DNA from: Diplolepis rosae
Lineage: Eukaryota > Arthropoda > Insecta > Hymenoptera > Diplolepididae
Assembly: GCA_030998225.1 (NCBI GenBank)
Contig: JAPYXD010000716.1
Coordinates: 2,790,001 to 2,854,000 of the forward strand
Direction: 5' to 3'
DNA length: 64,000 bases
Positions 1 through 12,114 of the stretch are shown piece by piece (position 1 is the stretch's first letter; the number at the start of each line of letters is the position of its first letter). The notes below the pieces were generated by a model. It saw only the letters and a program-made list of their open reading frames with translations. It searched no databases and was not told the origin of the DNA. The position numbers were made by a program, and so were the translations under genes.

Positions 1-378
1 GGAACCTTATGTTTTATTCGAAGTATTGTCCATCGTATTGTTCTTGTTGCGTTCGGCACGAATCTTGATCCAATAATGCTTCCAATTTTGCGTCTTTGTA
101 CACTTTCGGCCTTCCGCTACGTTTTTTGTCTTCGATATCAAATTCACCGTTCTTAAAATTTTGAAACCACTCACGACAACTTCTCTCACTTAAGGCAACC
201 TCGCATATCTTTCTACAAGCAATCGATACGCCTCAGTTGCAGATTTATTCCAATTAAAGAAGTAAATCAAAAGTTCCCGCAAATAACGCTTATTCGGTTC
301 AAATCCATACAATTGAAAAGTAATGAGTTCTATATACGTGCCAGGTTTCCAAGGGAATTTTGAAAGTTGCTGATTCAA
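1..378 (-). pseudogene. mariner transposase N-terminal fragment, frameshifted
   Basis: Read on the minus strand, the segment from 378 down to about 190 gives a mariner-type N-terminal helix-turn-helix region (RELLIYFFNWNKSATEAYRL). After a frameshift near 190 it continues as SERSCREWFQNFKNGEFDIE, then KKRSGRPKVYKDAKLEALLD, which is the diagnostic 'W F..FK.G.F..ED..R.GRP' linker of mariner transposases. The WVPHEL motif and the catalytic D,D34D core are absent, so this is a remnant that runs into, or is truncated at, the window edge. No terminal inverted repeat was identified. It cannot encode a working transposase. Confidence 0.75.
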
Positions 379-419
379 TTTATTATAGAAAGCAAGTATA
401 TTTTACATTACTGAACATT

Positions 420-1455
420 ATGCTTGGATTGGTACACTGTTAGAAATTTCTAAGAGTGCGACGTAAAAATTTTGGAATGTACGTATACCAAAATAAACAA
501 TTTTTATTCACATAACCTCATTTTTCATTGCTTCTGACAATCGAATCATTATAAATTTAATATTGAAAGGAATCAATTTGACCATCGATAGTCTGTTTTT
601 AGAGTGTGGGAGTTTTTTTCAGTAATGATGTGTATTACGATACAGAGGAATGTAATGTAAAAATTGAACTGCACATGCACCTATTACGATACAGTGGAGC
701 GTAATCTTCTTCTTATTCTTCTTCTTCTTCGTATAGCGTTGGCACCGTACTGACAAAGCCTTGTACATGTGAACTGCGCATGCGTCTATTACAATAAGCT
801 ACTACTAACTACTACAAAAGATCGATAAAATCAAAATGGCCGGAAGTAATCGAAAAATGTCAAGTGAGATGGGCGATAATCACGGCAATTTCAACCTTTT
901 CAGATTGGATTCGAGTGTACGCATAAAAACTCGTATATGCGCCGAAGTCACATAAAATAGAATATGTGCCAATGCACACAATTCGGGTAATTACGAGACT
1001 CGCTTAAAATGCTCGCAGGACTGATCGCACCTCGGCTTCGATCTCCTGCGAGCATTATCGCTCGCCGCGTAATAACCCTCATTATGCGCCTAGGCACATA
1101 ATATGCTATTAAAATACTTTCATCTTAAAAAATACAAAAATTACTAATTTTTTGATAATATTATTTATATATATGATCGCGATGTCTCTGCGTAAACGGT
1201 ATTATATATTACCAAAACGATGCTGAGAGTCTCAAAATTTGAATCTTACTAGCTAGCTTCTGCGCCGGCGTTCATCATAATATTTATAATGCCGAAAAAA
1301 TATTGCAACTCGCTTCTTATGAAACTTTTAGTTACATCCAGTTATATCATATAAACTGTTGACCTAAAACAGGATTTGTCACGAAATTGCTAAATAAGAA
1401 AAAATTACTTTTTCCCTAAATTGAGTACAGTTTTTAAACCTTAAAATTAACGAAC
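420..1455. other. non-coding flank with no gene seen
   Basis: AT-rich sequence without a supportable gene. At about 706-763 there is a CTT-rich run followed by GTTGGCACCGTACT. The same CTT run plus GTTGGCACCGTACT recurs inside the retrotransposon fragment at about 24857-24896, so this is probably a piece of the same repeat family. The stretch 960-1100 contains an interrupted palindromic segment (TGCTCGCAGGA ... TCCTGCGAGCA). No promoter or exon could be justified. Confidence 0.4.
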
Positions 1456-1726
1456 GATTTAGATGGAATTAAAATAACGATTCTTATCGTAATCACATTT
1501 TCGTCTGGTATTGTTTTTCTCGCATTATCGTCATTATTTGAATTGAGATATGTCTTTGCACAAAATACTTAATTTATTGTTAGCTAAACACAGTATTGTA
1601 TGAAATATTTCTCACATCTGTTTATAAATTATAAAATAAAACATATACCTTCCTTTGAAAAGTTAACACAACCAAGGAAAATATTTAGGGTGACAAATTA
1701 AATTAGATAGTTGAGTTGGAAATTTT

Positions 1727-2720
1727 TGCCTTTTTTACATTCTCATCATATGAGAAGGTGTTGGTTTCATGTGAAAAATGACTTGCGAAATTTTCATCAA
1801 ATCTTTACGTTTTGAGACCCCCTGAGTCAGAAAAAACGGTTTTTACGAAAGTGTCTGTCTGTCTGTCTGTAGTAGGTCATATGCGACATAACTCTCGATA
1901 GAATTATCAGATTGAATTGAGTTTTGGCACACTTTATCGTAGCCGCAAAAGTAAGACAAGTTCGTTAACCAGTCACATCCAATCAAAATTGAGGGATTGA
2001 GTACTACTTTTGTGTTTTTGAAAATAACTTTTTGAAAAAATCAAAAATTTCAATACTGGTTTTTGATAGTGCTCATAAATCTCTACAAATTATCCTGATA
2101 ACATTTTTTGATTAAATCAAAATTAGAAATGTTACAGCATATTAATGCTTGAAAAAAGTCAATATCAAAATTCCATTTTACAGTTGAATTGTACGAGATC
2201 CGAAAGAACGTTATGATACAATATTATTTTCTACATAAAGACCTACTAATTTGAATTGTAACATTTTTTCATAAGATGCATATTTTCCTTTTTAATTTAA
2301 AAAAAACTATTGAAAATCCAAAATTCAATTTTTTAACAATAATATATGAAATACGAAAAAATCGTAAGAATACAAAGTTGTTCGTTTCAAAAAGATCTAC
2401 AAATTTTGTCTTACACAGTTTCTAAATAAACATATATTTTTCGTTTCAATTCCAAAAAATACGATTAAAATTCAAGAATTCCATTTTTTACACAAAATAT
2501 ATGAGATACATAAAAAACGTTTAGATGAAAAATTGTTTGCCTAAATGAGGTCTAAAAATTCTTATTAAGAAATTTCTCGACATGATGTATATTTTATGTT
2601 TTGATTATTATTTAAAAAATTCGATTTTTTCCACCAAAATATGTGAGATACGAAATAAGCGTTGTTCTGCAAAATCGTTTCCTTTAATAAAGCCTACGAT
2701 TGTTTTTCCTTTTTGAGATA
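1727..2720. repeat. dispersed repeat with a GTCT run and about 150-bp tandem units
   Basis: Begins with TTTTTACATTCTCATCATAT, a motif that recurs with variation near 30940 and 55664. It contains a short GTCT microsatellite at about 1852-1871. The distal part holds a degenerate tandem array whose core is 'ATATGAGATACGAAAAAACG'-like, at about 2190, 2344, 2498 and 2640, a spacing of roughly 142-154 bp. The segment is absent at the matching place in unit B, so it was inserted into unit A or lost from unit B. No coding sequence was seen. Confidence 0.5.
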
Positions 2721-3134
2721 TTTGGAAGAAAATAAATAAATTATTTTAATCATGTAATTTATTAAAAAGTTACTGAAATGTATACAGAAAATCGAGCGCG
2801 AAGCATGAGTGTCATGATGAGAATGTGTTTCTAAAGGCCGATAGAGCCTTAAGTAAATTGAATTTCCTGTTTCACTTAAACTGAAAAAGAAATTTATTGA
2901 ATTTGAGAAAATGAGTAATTTAGATCATCTTTAATATTATAAAATTGGTTTGAGCTTCAGTATATAAGAAATAAACTTAAATGTATATATGTGTTTGATT
3001 CCCAAGGGAATATTTTGAAATTTGTTTATTCATTTTATTACAAAAAGCATTACAAGTATGGATCTCCATACATGGAAGTCCTATTAGAGTATGATGCAAT
3101 ATCTTGATATACTGACAATATGACGATTAATACC

Positions 3135-3142
3135 TATATAAG
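3135..3142 (+). promoter_or_regulatory. TATA box of SPH-A
   Basis: TATATAAG lies 54 bp upstream of the exon 1 ATG at 3189. The same arrangement precedes the other two paralogues (54 and 51 bp). It is inferred to be the core promoter, giving a short 5' untranslated leader. Confidence 0.55.
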
Positions 3143-3559
3143 CCGAAATGGCAAATTCGACTGTAGTATAGTTTATCAATCTCTGAAAATGAAATACGCA
3201 AGCACTGTTTTATTTGGTTGGATCATCGCTTCCGCTATTCCCAAAGGTACGCATTCATCTTTTCGAATATTAAAATTGCAAAAGCGTTGGCATAAAAGAT
3301 GAAAAAATAGTTAAGTATTAATTTCAGACTAAAAGGAGTGATTTGCAAGTAGAATTATAATTCTGTTTTCATCATTTGATTTATATTATATTAATTTCCT
3401 ATTGTAAAATATATCATATACGATGTCACATACAATATCATATACAGCGTCGTATGTAATAAAATTGTTATTAAACTTGACGACTATTCTTCGTAATTCA
3501 TTTTCAAATATTATCTACATAAAAATGATAAATACGGTAAATTACTTATTGTGTAAACA

Positions 3560-6500
3560 CCCAGGTAGAAATTTACAACTGGCTTGGTACCGCGCCAGTA
3601 CCGCCGGGCGTATGTCGGTACTGGCGCGATACTAAAAATATGGTACTGTGCCCGTACCGAAAATCTGTACTGGCGCTGTACTGTAAATAGTAGTATGCCT
3701 GTACCGAAGGACTGTACTGGCGCGGTACTGGCATTATAACAATTTCACTTGGCTGGAAGTTGTCTTTTAGTACTGGGGCGGTACTGGAAATTGTACCGAA
3801 AATCTGTACTGCACTGAGAGAAAGAGTACAGGGAAAATTCGAGTTTAACACAGTAAAAAATCGGTTTTCAAGCTAGGACATTTTTTATGAGTAAATTGAC
3901 AATACTTTTTCGTTACACGTACACCGAAAAAAAATCTCAGTAGGTTTGACTCACTTTTTAACTTACTTTCCGTAGTTCGTAAAGGCCCGAGTGTCATTTT
4001 TGAAGTTAAGTGAATTGCAGGAACATAGGTAAATCAAATAAGAGCAATAGTTGAATCGATGAATATTCTTAGTACACATTTCAAAACTTTATTTACTTTC
4101 AAGTAAGACTCTAAACTTACTATTTTTAAATACACACTTATCTACAAACACACACCACCCACCTCTACACTACACAAACGCTCGTTTAGGTAGTATTAAA
4201 AATTATTCTAAACGCTGCGGGGTTCGAACCCTCCTATTTATAATTAACGCATTACTAACCTAACGACTAAGCCTCTCGGCTGCGCACGCTTGGAATACAA
4301 GAAAGAAAATAGCGGTTATAACCTTCAACTACTCCAGGGCCGTATAAGAAGTGTATGGGCCCCGTCTAATCGAGAATTTTTAAATTTTATGCCAGTTTAT
4401 GATTCTGATTAAAATTTTTAAGATTTTTAATTATTAAATAAATTTTCCATAAAATAAAATATTTTTGAAAGAAAGAGTTAAAATTTTGGAATTAAAGAAC
4501 ATGTGTGTGTGTGTGTATGTGTGTGGGTGGTTGCGGGGGGGTGATGACGAGTAAGCCCGAGAAATCCCGAGCACTTACGCGACTCCCTAGGAATCCAGAG
4601 AGTAAGCGGGGGGGGGGGGGGATACAGGATAAGTACCTTTAAGGTGGCTTGATCGTTTATGAAAAAAATTATAGACTGCTCTGAAACTTAGAGATTATCT
4701 TAATAAAATATGCTAGATTCATTTGAAAAAAAGAAATACCGTGGTTGACGATGTCATTGCCGAAAAAATGTCAGTTTAACACGTAATCTTATGGGATTCC
4801 TCGTCAAAATCGGCGAAACTCCGGAAAAAATCACAAGTCCCCATAAATCAAATATATACTAGTACTTTCGATTTCGAGGAATCTATTAGTATTATAAAAA
4901 CGAAGGGTTGACTACTTCAATCAAGAGAAAATTGCGAAAAAGGTACAGAATATAGAAATCGCCTCGAGGTGAAACTAATAATTTTTTACTATCGCTTTTT
5001 TCCGGGGACATTTCCGCGATTTCTTACCCTTCTACTCAGATGTTACTACAATACATATGATTATTAAAAAAATAAGTATCAATGAGCATTCATGTAACAC
5101 GTGCCCCCACGGTGCCCCTCACTTCATACGACACCAAACGCTCAAGCCACCTTAAGGCGAACGAACTTACCCTCGGTGGCGGCAAACTCTCCGTCAGAGA
5201 AAATAGTGGTTGAGGCTGCGAGTAAACCATTTTTATTGACACTAGATGGTTCTACACTTTTTAACTTACACTTTCTAACTTATACTAGCTACCTTTACTC
5301 TTGAACTCTTAGGTGGTAAGATACTCGGTAATTCCAAAGTGTCTTGTCAAGTCTTGGCGATGCCTAGACGCGACTGACTAATTGTCACTTCGATGGCCCT
5401 TTTTATAAGCGGGGAAATTGAGGGGAAAATCGCAGTAGAGGGAGTACTCGTTTTTTTATTACAGGTTTTCCCTATCATTTTTCCTTCCCTTAACTCTGTA
5501 CTTGAGTTAGTACGTCCTTGGGGGATGGGTCAGCGTTGTCTTTCTTCCTCACTCCTATTGGAAACACTCTCTCACTCTTTCTATCTAGTTGGTACTGGTC
5601 GGGTTGGGAAGGGGTAGGCGTGAAGAAGCGCTTTAGTTTTTTCCGCTTTTCGAGCTTTCTCTTAGCTTCTCTGTAGCCTGGGAGTTTGCATCTTGGGCCC
5701 AGCGGGGTGGGAGGGGAGAGGGCTGCGTAGGTACTGGTAAGCTACCGCCTAGGAGAGAGCGAGAAAGCATGCGTGAGAGAAGAAGAGGGTAGACGCTGAC
5801 GTGTACACTCAGGACTTTCTCTTTCTGCTATTCAAAAGGGTTTCGAAGCGACTTAAGCTTATGGTCAGGACAAGCGGCTTCATAATATTTACCGCCTAGA
5901 AGAGGCGCGTATAACAAACATTACATAATAAAAAGATTTGTATACATTTTATAATTATTAATTTTTATAATTGTATATTAGTGATACTTTATACAGGTTA
6001 TGATTCCTTTAATTTTTGTTTTCAAGAGTAAAATCAACGTATGTTCAGAATCTAAAAATTTTGAGTTTTTTCAATTCCAAAAATATGATGAAAATTTGGA
6101 ATCAAGAAAATTATCTCATAACGAAATTATACATTCAAGTTCGCAATAAGTAATTCCAACTAATGAAGTACTATTAAAAAAAATAGTACACTTATTTACT
6201 TATCGTCTGTTTGTTTTTCTAACTACTCTTATGTAGTAACTTCTGCTGCTTATGTTTACTATGAGAGCTTCAATTGATTTTACTATTCACCCCATGTTAA
6301 TTGAACTACATGTTTAGTTACTGTTACTACCTCGACACAATCAGATACACAGACATACACACACGTACTCGCATATGATTATTATGATTACATGCGAATT
6401 CACACCGTCCCGCCCAATTTCACAGTCAAAAACCGTAAAAATTGCTTGCTGACTCCCGAGTTTTTTTAACCAACTTACAGCAAAAGTCGCTTTTATAGGA

Positions 6501-6921
6501 ATTGTATTTCTTTAAACACACTAATGGCTTATTTTCCTGTTAGGCTTGTATTTTATTACTTTTATTACTGACAGTAATAATACAAAATGTCACTCGTCTG
6601 GGAGCTGTCCGTTATTGGTACAGGGGCAGTACTAATCAGTACCGCCCCAACGTTCGACATGAATCCCTAAGTCGGCTTCCAACCAGCACTTGGACTGCAT
6701 ACTGGGGCAGTACTAATCAGTACTGCGCCAACGCTCGGTATAAATCCCTAAGTTGGCTTCTAGCCAGCGCTTGAACTCTATACTGGAGCTGTACTAAACC
6801 AGTAACGCGCCAACGTTTGGCGCAGTACTAATGATCAGTACTGGCATTGCTCCTCATTTACAACTGGCGCGATACTATGCAATTCGTAAGATCCCGCATA
6901 AGTCCTACTTTTACGCCTGGG
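3560..6921. mobile_element. about 3.4-kb non-autonomous element with subterminal TACTGG arrays
   Basis: Lies in intron 1 of SPH-A and is missing from SPH-B. The ends match loosely as inverted repeats (CCCAGGTAGAAA at the left, TTTTACGCCTGGG at the right). Just inside both ends are clusters of a short motif in both orientations, GTACTGGCGCGGTACTG and variants, at about 3583-3818 and 6605-6860. The interior includes a GT microsatellite at about 4503-4530, a G run at 4607-4620, a tRNA-like patch and a less AT-rich stretch around 5100-5800. No transposase was recognised, so its class is unknown. Confidence 0.5.
4213..4285 (-). repeat. tRNA-derived SINE-like head
   Basis: On the minus strand a pol III B box (GGTTCGAACCCC, about 4219-4230) follows an A-box-like GGCTTAGTCGTTAGG (about 4259-4273) at tRNA spacing. 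T-arm pairing around TTCGAAC is good; the acceptor stem is poor. This fits a tRNA-derived SINE promoter inside the larger element rather than a working tRNA gene. Confidence 0.4.
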
Positions 6922-7454
6922 CAGTTTTATACAAACAGTTAATGTTCTAAATTCGTTATAAAAATTAATCATTTTTAATACAATATTATTTAATTTGGAA
7001 TATTATCTATTATAATAGAAAGTGCAAGTTGTATTGAACCTCAAATTTTAATAAACGATATTTTGTGAGTTTTTTTCGTTTAGTTTACATTTGCGGATGA
7101 AAAATATATATGCAGACAGTGCCATATTTGTAATTGGGGACGGCCAAAAGAATTTCCAAGACCCGATTATCCAACGTCCTTAGGGCAGGTGATACGCAGG
7201 AAACTAGAAAATTTTATTGATTTTATGTTTCTACATGTTTGTATCCAAAGTGCATAATATTTGTTTCCAAAATTTCGAAAATGTTGGAGAAAATAAAATC
7301 GGACGTAGATAGACTACTTTTGGTTTCGAAATTGAAAAAAAATTGAATTTTAGCAAAATATATCGGAAAATTTGTTTTCATTATCAAAACTAAAAATAGT
7401 CTATCAAAGTCCGTTTTAATCTTTTCTACCATTTCTCAAATTTTGGAAAAAACA

Positions 7455-8049
7455 CACTGTTAAAAACCGGTGCGGCTCCTAACGTTGAACAGGTGTTGAT
7501 TTTTGAGCCGCACACCAAGTCAAGTATGAGACTGATGCTGTTCTTTAAAGAAATCAGCACCAGTTCGGTGTGAAACAGTATTCCAATCTAAAGTCACACC
7601 AGAATCTCACATCAAGCCCTTACAAATATACACCATTGGTGCCCGAGTCGAAAAATCGAAGGCCTCATTTGAGCCTCTGCGACATAATTTTGAGGCTGAA
7701 GAGGGGTAAAAGAGGTTCTTGTTCGTATTTTTGAACCTCTTTTAAGCCTCCAGACTTGACTTACGTCCGTTTTAGGCTCAAGAGGTTCAAATGAGGCATA
7801 CATTACGACGGGAAAAGTGCCTGTGAGGCTCTTCTCGATCGAAGAGGTTCCTGAGCGTTAAAAGAGGTTGAAAAATAAAATACAGAGGCTAAAGAGGGTT
7901 AAATGGTGACTTAACGATTATCAATAGGCTTTAAAGAGGTTGTGGAGGCTTAAAATGTTTCAAATGAGCCTCAACATCACCAAGAGGCTCATATGAGGCC
8001 CTCGACATTTCGACTCGGATGTGAAATTGCGAGGAAATTTTTTACAGTG
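7455..8049. mobile_element. MITE with CACTGT ends holding a nested GAGGCT-rich foldback
   Basis: The outer ends are CACTGTTAAAAA (7455) and TTTTTTACAGTG (ending 8049), a terminal inverted repeat of about 12 bp. Inside, 7641-8019 is a second foldback whose ends are CCGAGTCGAAA plus GGCCTCATTTGAGCCTCT, with the matching inverse CGACTCGG at 8011-8018. The interior of this second element is packed with GAGGCT, AGAGGTT and their complements. Located in SPH-A intron 1. No protein is encoded. Confidence 0.55.
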
Positions 8050-8089
8050 CATTTAATGTATTTTGGACGCAAATAGGGGTGTATTTACA

Positions 8090-8450
8090 CAAGGGCAACA
8101 TGGGCAGCTGCCTCAAAGAGGGCGGCAAAAATGAGGGTTTATGTGCATTTTTCTTCAAAATTCCTAAATATAAATTTTCAATACTTAAAAACCAAAAAAT
8201 CTAGATCTCTTATACTATGAATCTTATTAGAACATAATCACTGTTTTTATTTTTAAAAACTCGCGCCTTGACAATATTTGTTGAAGTAATAGAGGGGAGG
8301 GGCGGTTATTCTAGTTTGCCCAGGGCGCCCTCGTCGGTAAATTCGGCTCTGGACACAAACATGTAGAAACTGGACCAAATTGTTCATATAAACTTGCTAC
8401 TTTTCTTAAGTATCAGATGCCCTTAAGCCTAAAATTCTTATTATTCTATT
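8090..8450. other. intron tail, repeat-like, no gene
   Basis: This stretch precedes exon 2 of SPH-A and contains GC-richer bits such as AGGGCAACATGGGCAGCTGC and TTGCCCAGGGCGCCC. They look like the ends of another decayed element, but I could not define its termini. Confidence 0.3.
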
Positions 8451-10679
8451 CGAATCCTATTGCTTAATAAATTTATAATTAATTAATAATTTTATTTGAA
8501 GGTATTGCGGATGAAATGTTACACCGCGCAGCAATTTTAACAGACCTTGATTTGCAAACGGCTTTATATGAGCCTTTTTGCAATATGGCTATGCTATCTA
8601 TAACGCATGGCCTGGCTAGTGCTTCTTGTTTTCTACTAAGTGAGTTGATTTATATACTCAGTACTTTAAACTATGCAGATGCCAATTTATTGGTTGGCAC
8701 AAGTATTTCTGAGCTGATTATATATGAAGGCCTTGCACTCAAAAGGGAATAAGGCGCAAACATTTTCAAAGGCATTTTTTTGTATTTTCGAATTCCTTTA
8801 CTTAATCTCTAAATGTACGCGTCAATAAAAGTCTAAAACTTGGTATAGTTTGAAAAAAAAAAATTGCTGAAATTAGCTTAGCAGCTATCGTAACTTGAAA
8901 AATGCAAATGTTTGTTCGCCCTCCTAAAAGTTTTAAAAATTCGCCTTGTCCTCTTTTGACTACTAGCCCCTCATATATTAATTGCAGCAATGGCAAAATT
9001 GTCGTGATATTCAATAAATTAATAGATATATTATTTACTCACCTAAGTAACCTCTGATCGACTATTTTTTCAGATTCGCTTACCAGGAGTTTTGAATATA
9101 TTCATGCTTCAACTGGAGGACCACTTATTTCTGAAAGTGTCATTAAACGTGTTATTGACATACGTGGTGATAATAGAGAGTGTTTAAAGAAATCTACTTT
9201 GGCGTTGATAGTCGTGAGTATTTTCATGGAAACTTCAAGGTTTCCACTTGGATTTGTTAAATCTTACCACACATTATAGAACGTGTAAAATCCTATAAAT
9301 AGTTTTGTTTGGTAATATTTAATTATGATGAGATCGCAGATTTTTAGATATTTTTATTTTGGAATAATTACTGTCGATTTCTCCTTAACTTCTACAATTG
9401 TATACATAATCTTTCATAGCGTAGATATATTTTTTTGTACAGTTTTTATTTGTGAATTTAGTTATGTAGACCAATTTTATAGTTTCATACGTGCTATTCA
9501 TTTATATCGTTTCTTAAAACAATGTTTATCCGTCACACATGCAATTTCTTAAGTTTCTTCCTTTTGTATTTGTATAGAAATAAATTTTCACTAATGATGA
9601 CTCGAATCTGAGTCGAAACGTTTAAAAATATAAAACATTGAGTTGCATTTTTTCTGGGCCCTAAAGCCAACTAAGAACACCAACAATATTTAATGTTAAT
9701 ATAAATTATTTTTTTTTAGTTGGAAAGTCGAGAAGATTGTTCAAACATAGACTATACTAATTTTTTTCCCTACCCAAATGACTTTTCTGAAACGCGCACA
9801 GTAAACTACGTTCACATATCCGGATATAATTTGGAAAGTAAGTAGCCTGCACTGATAATAATTAGTAGTTTTTTCTTTAATTTTAATCAGTGACTGAATT
9901 CCAGCTAAAAATCAGATGTTTTTAGTCACATTTACTGCTAAATCAGTAAAAATCGAATGATAAAAAAGTTGGAATTCAGTTACTAATTGTATTATTTGAA
10001 TGGGTATTTTGTGTCGTTACATTAATTTCTTCTGCAGCACATGGAAAAGTACAAGCAGGAATCTTGGATTCCCATAATTTTGGATACGGTCCTTATTATT
10101 ACGAAATCCCTGGAGGCTTTGATTTTGTAAGTAAACTATATACATACACTTTTCTTTGCAGTGAGCAAAATAAAGATGTTTTAGGGCAACAAACATATCT
10201 TTGATATACGGCCACAGAGAAACTTTGTTTGAGCCAAAGTTTTTGATATTTCAGTTATCAGTTTGGCAGAGTTGTCCTGTTTATTATCAAGGTCGACTTG
10301 TAGCAATTTGTTTGGGTTACACTGAAAGTAATCTACAATTTCAGTGTGTAAGCCTATTACAATATTTTGAAGACTTCTTGTTCTCCTTCTTAGCCTACCA
10401 CGCAGGACTAAATATTCCTCGAAAGTGGATCAATCATATAAAGGTTAGTTACTCTATTATAATGTGATACTTTTTACAACACTAAGCATCAATATACAGA
10501 ATGTATGAAAAGTATGGGACTTTTAACAAGTTTGTGTTTACTGTTTTGGAACGGAAATCTTCTTTATTATAAAGGATGTATAAAAAGTATGGAAGCCCCA
10601 ATGGATAACTCAAAAAATAGGCGTTTTTAAATTGTATAATCACCTAACTTTCAAACTCACTCGAAAATAGGTCTGTTCA

Positions 10680-11508
10680 TACAGTACCGGTCAGAATTGT
10701 CCGGCCACCTGTTTTTCGATAATTGCTTAAATTAGCCTAATTTGAATTATATAAGTGAAAAAATTTGTTTTCTTGATTAAATTTAAAGCTATCAAAATTC
10801 TTTATAAAATGAACCCAGCATGAATTCGTTTTGTTAAATTTTGAATAAGTTATTGCAGAAATAGTCAAGATTTCAATGCTTTTTTAAATTTTAAATAACT
10901 TTCGAAGTAATCAACATTTTTTAATGTTCTATCATTATAAATCTATAAATTTTTTCTTGCATAATGCAAGGAGTTAAAACTGTAACAAAAAAGTAGGGAA
11001 ATTTCGAAAACATTTCATCTGCAGGTAAATCATAATAAAGATCATATGAATATATATTTGAAGGGGATTCAATACAAGATTCATGATTATATGTTTTATA
11101 TATCTTATAAAAATGTTTTTCTAAGCAAAAGCAATATTGGAATTTTTCCAACTTTTTTATTTGAACTTTAACCTCGTGCAGTATGTAAGAAAAAAATTAC
11201 ACATCAATTACAAGAATTTTGATCGATTTTGTATAAATTTAGGTTTAAAATTAGTCTAAGAACATTAAAAAATGTCGATTACTTTGAAAATTATTTAAAA
11301 TTTAAGAAAGCATTGAAATCTTGATTATTTCTGCAGTAACTTCTTCAAAATTTAACAAGACGAATTCATGCTGGGCTCATTTTATAAAGAATTTTGATAG
11401 CTTTGAATTTATTCAAGAGAACAAATTTTTTCACTTACATAATTCAAATTAGGATAATTCAAGCAATTATCGTAAACAGGTGGCCGGACAATTCTGACCG
11501 GTACTGTA
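10680..11508. mobile_element. Tc1-type long-TIR foldback element (unit A copy)
   Basis: The ends are TA plus CAGTACCGGTCAGAATTGTC and its inverse at about 11486-11506, flanked by TA. Similarity between the two arms continues inward for roughly 250 bp, so the element can fold into a long hairpin. The CAGT start and TA flanks fit Tc1/mariner-type MITEs. A diverged copy sits at the same place in unit B (21707-22555), so the insertion predates the duplication. It lies in the last intron of SPH-A. No transposase is encoded. Confidence 0.7.
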
Positions 11509-11697
11509 CTTTTCGTTGCCATATGGGAACCTACACATCAAAAATAATTACCAAAAGTTACATTCGATTTTATTATAGGTGTTACTAAAATTAAGCAGCC
11601 AAATAAATTTGAGAATACAAAAAGTCTTGAAAGAAGCATTAACTTATCTTAACTAGAAAACAATGATTTTTTCACTAAAAATCAAGTAAGCAATGTC

Positions 11698-11967
11698 CAG
11701 GGTGGCCGCTTGACCGGGAAAACCTGGAAATTACCGGGAATTTTCTGTAATATGGAGAAACCGGGAATGTTTTTGTTGACCTAAAATTACGCATTTTGAA
11801 ATTCCCGCCTTATTTCGTGATTTCGGTAAACCGGGAAAATTTTCATTTCAGAATATTAAATAAAAAATATTTTTAAACTTTAAAAACCCATTGCATTAAC
11901 TTTTATTCATTGGAAACTATTTTTTTAATGACCGGGAATTATTTTCCTCTATGAAAACGGTCACCCT
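11698..11967. mobile_element. hAT-like MITE, CAGGGTG ends
   Basis: Starts CAGGGTGGCCG and ends CGGTCACCCTG, with internal ACCGGGAA repeats in both orientations. The matching site in unit B (about 22809-22830) is uninterrupted, so the insertion followed the duplication. Flanks resemble an imperfect 8-bp target duplication (around AATGT). CAGGG ends with 8-bp duplications are typical of hAT elements, but the assignment is tentative. Confidence 0.6.
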
Positions 11968-12114
11968 GAATGTTCCAACTTTTAGAAAAGTCTTAGTTTT
12001 GGCGGGGCCAAGTAAGACTATTTCTATACAGATGATAGATAATAATTTTTTTCTTTATTTACAGGCAACAAAATATGAAGAACAAATCGCCAGAATAGAA
12101 TTTCACCAATACCC

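Noticed and set aside
3573..3851. 92-codon minus-strand frame rich in repeats
   Set aside because: It runs through the TACTGG subterminal repeat array, which stays open by periodicity. No homology or splice context.
9047..9073. A 27-nt intron in SPH-A (GTAACC..TTTCAG)
   Set aside because: Far below workable intron length. SPH-C is continuous here, so the in-frame TGA is the simpler reading.
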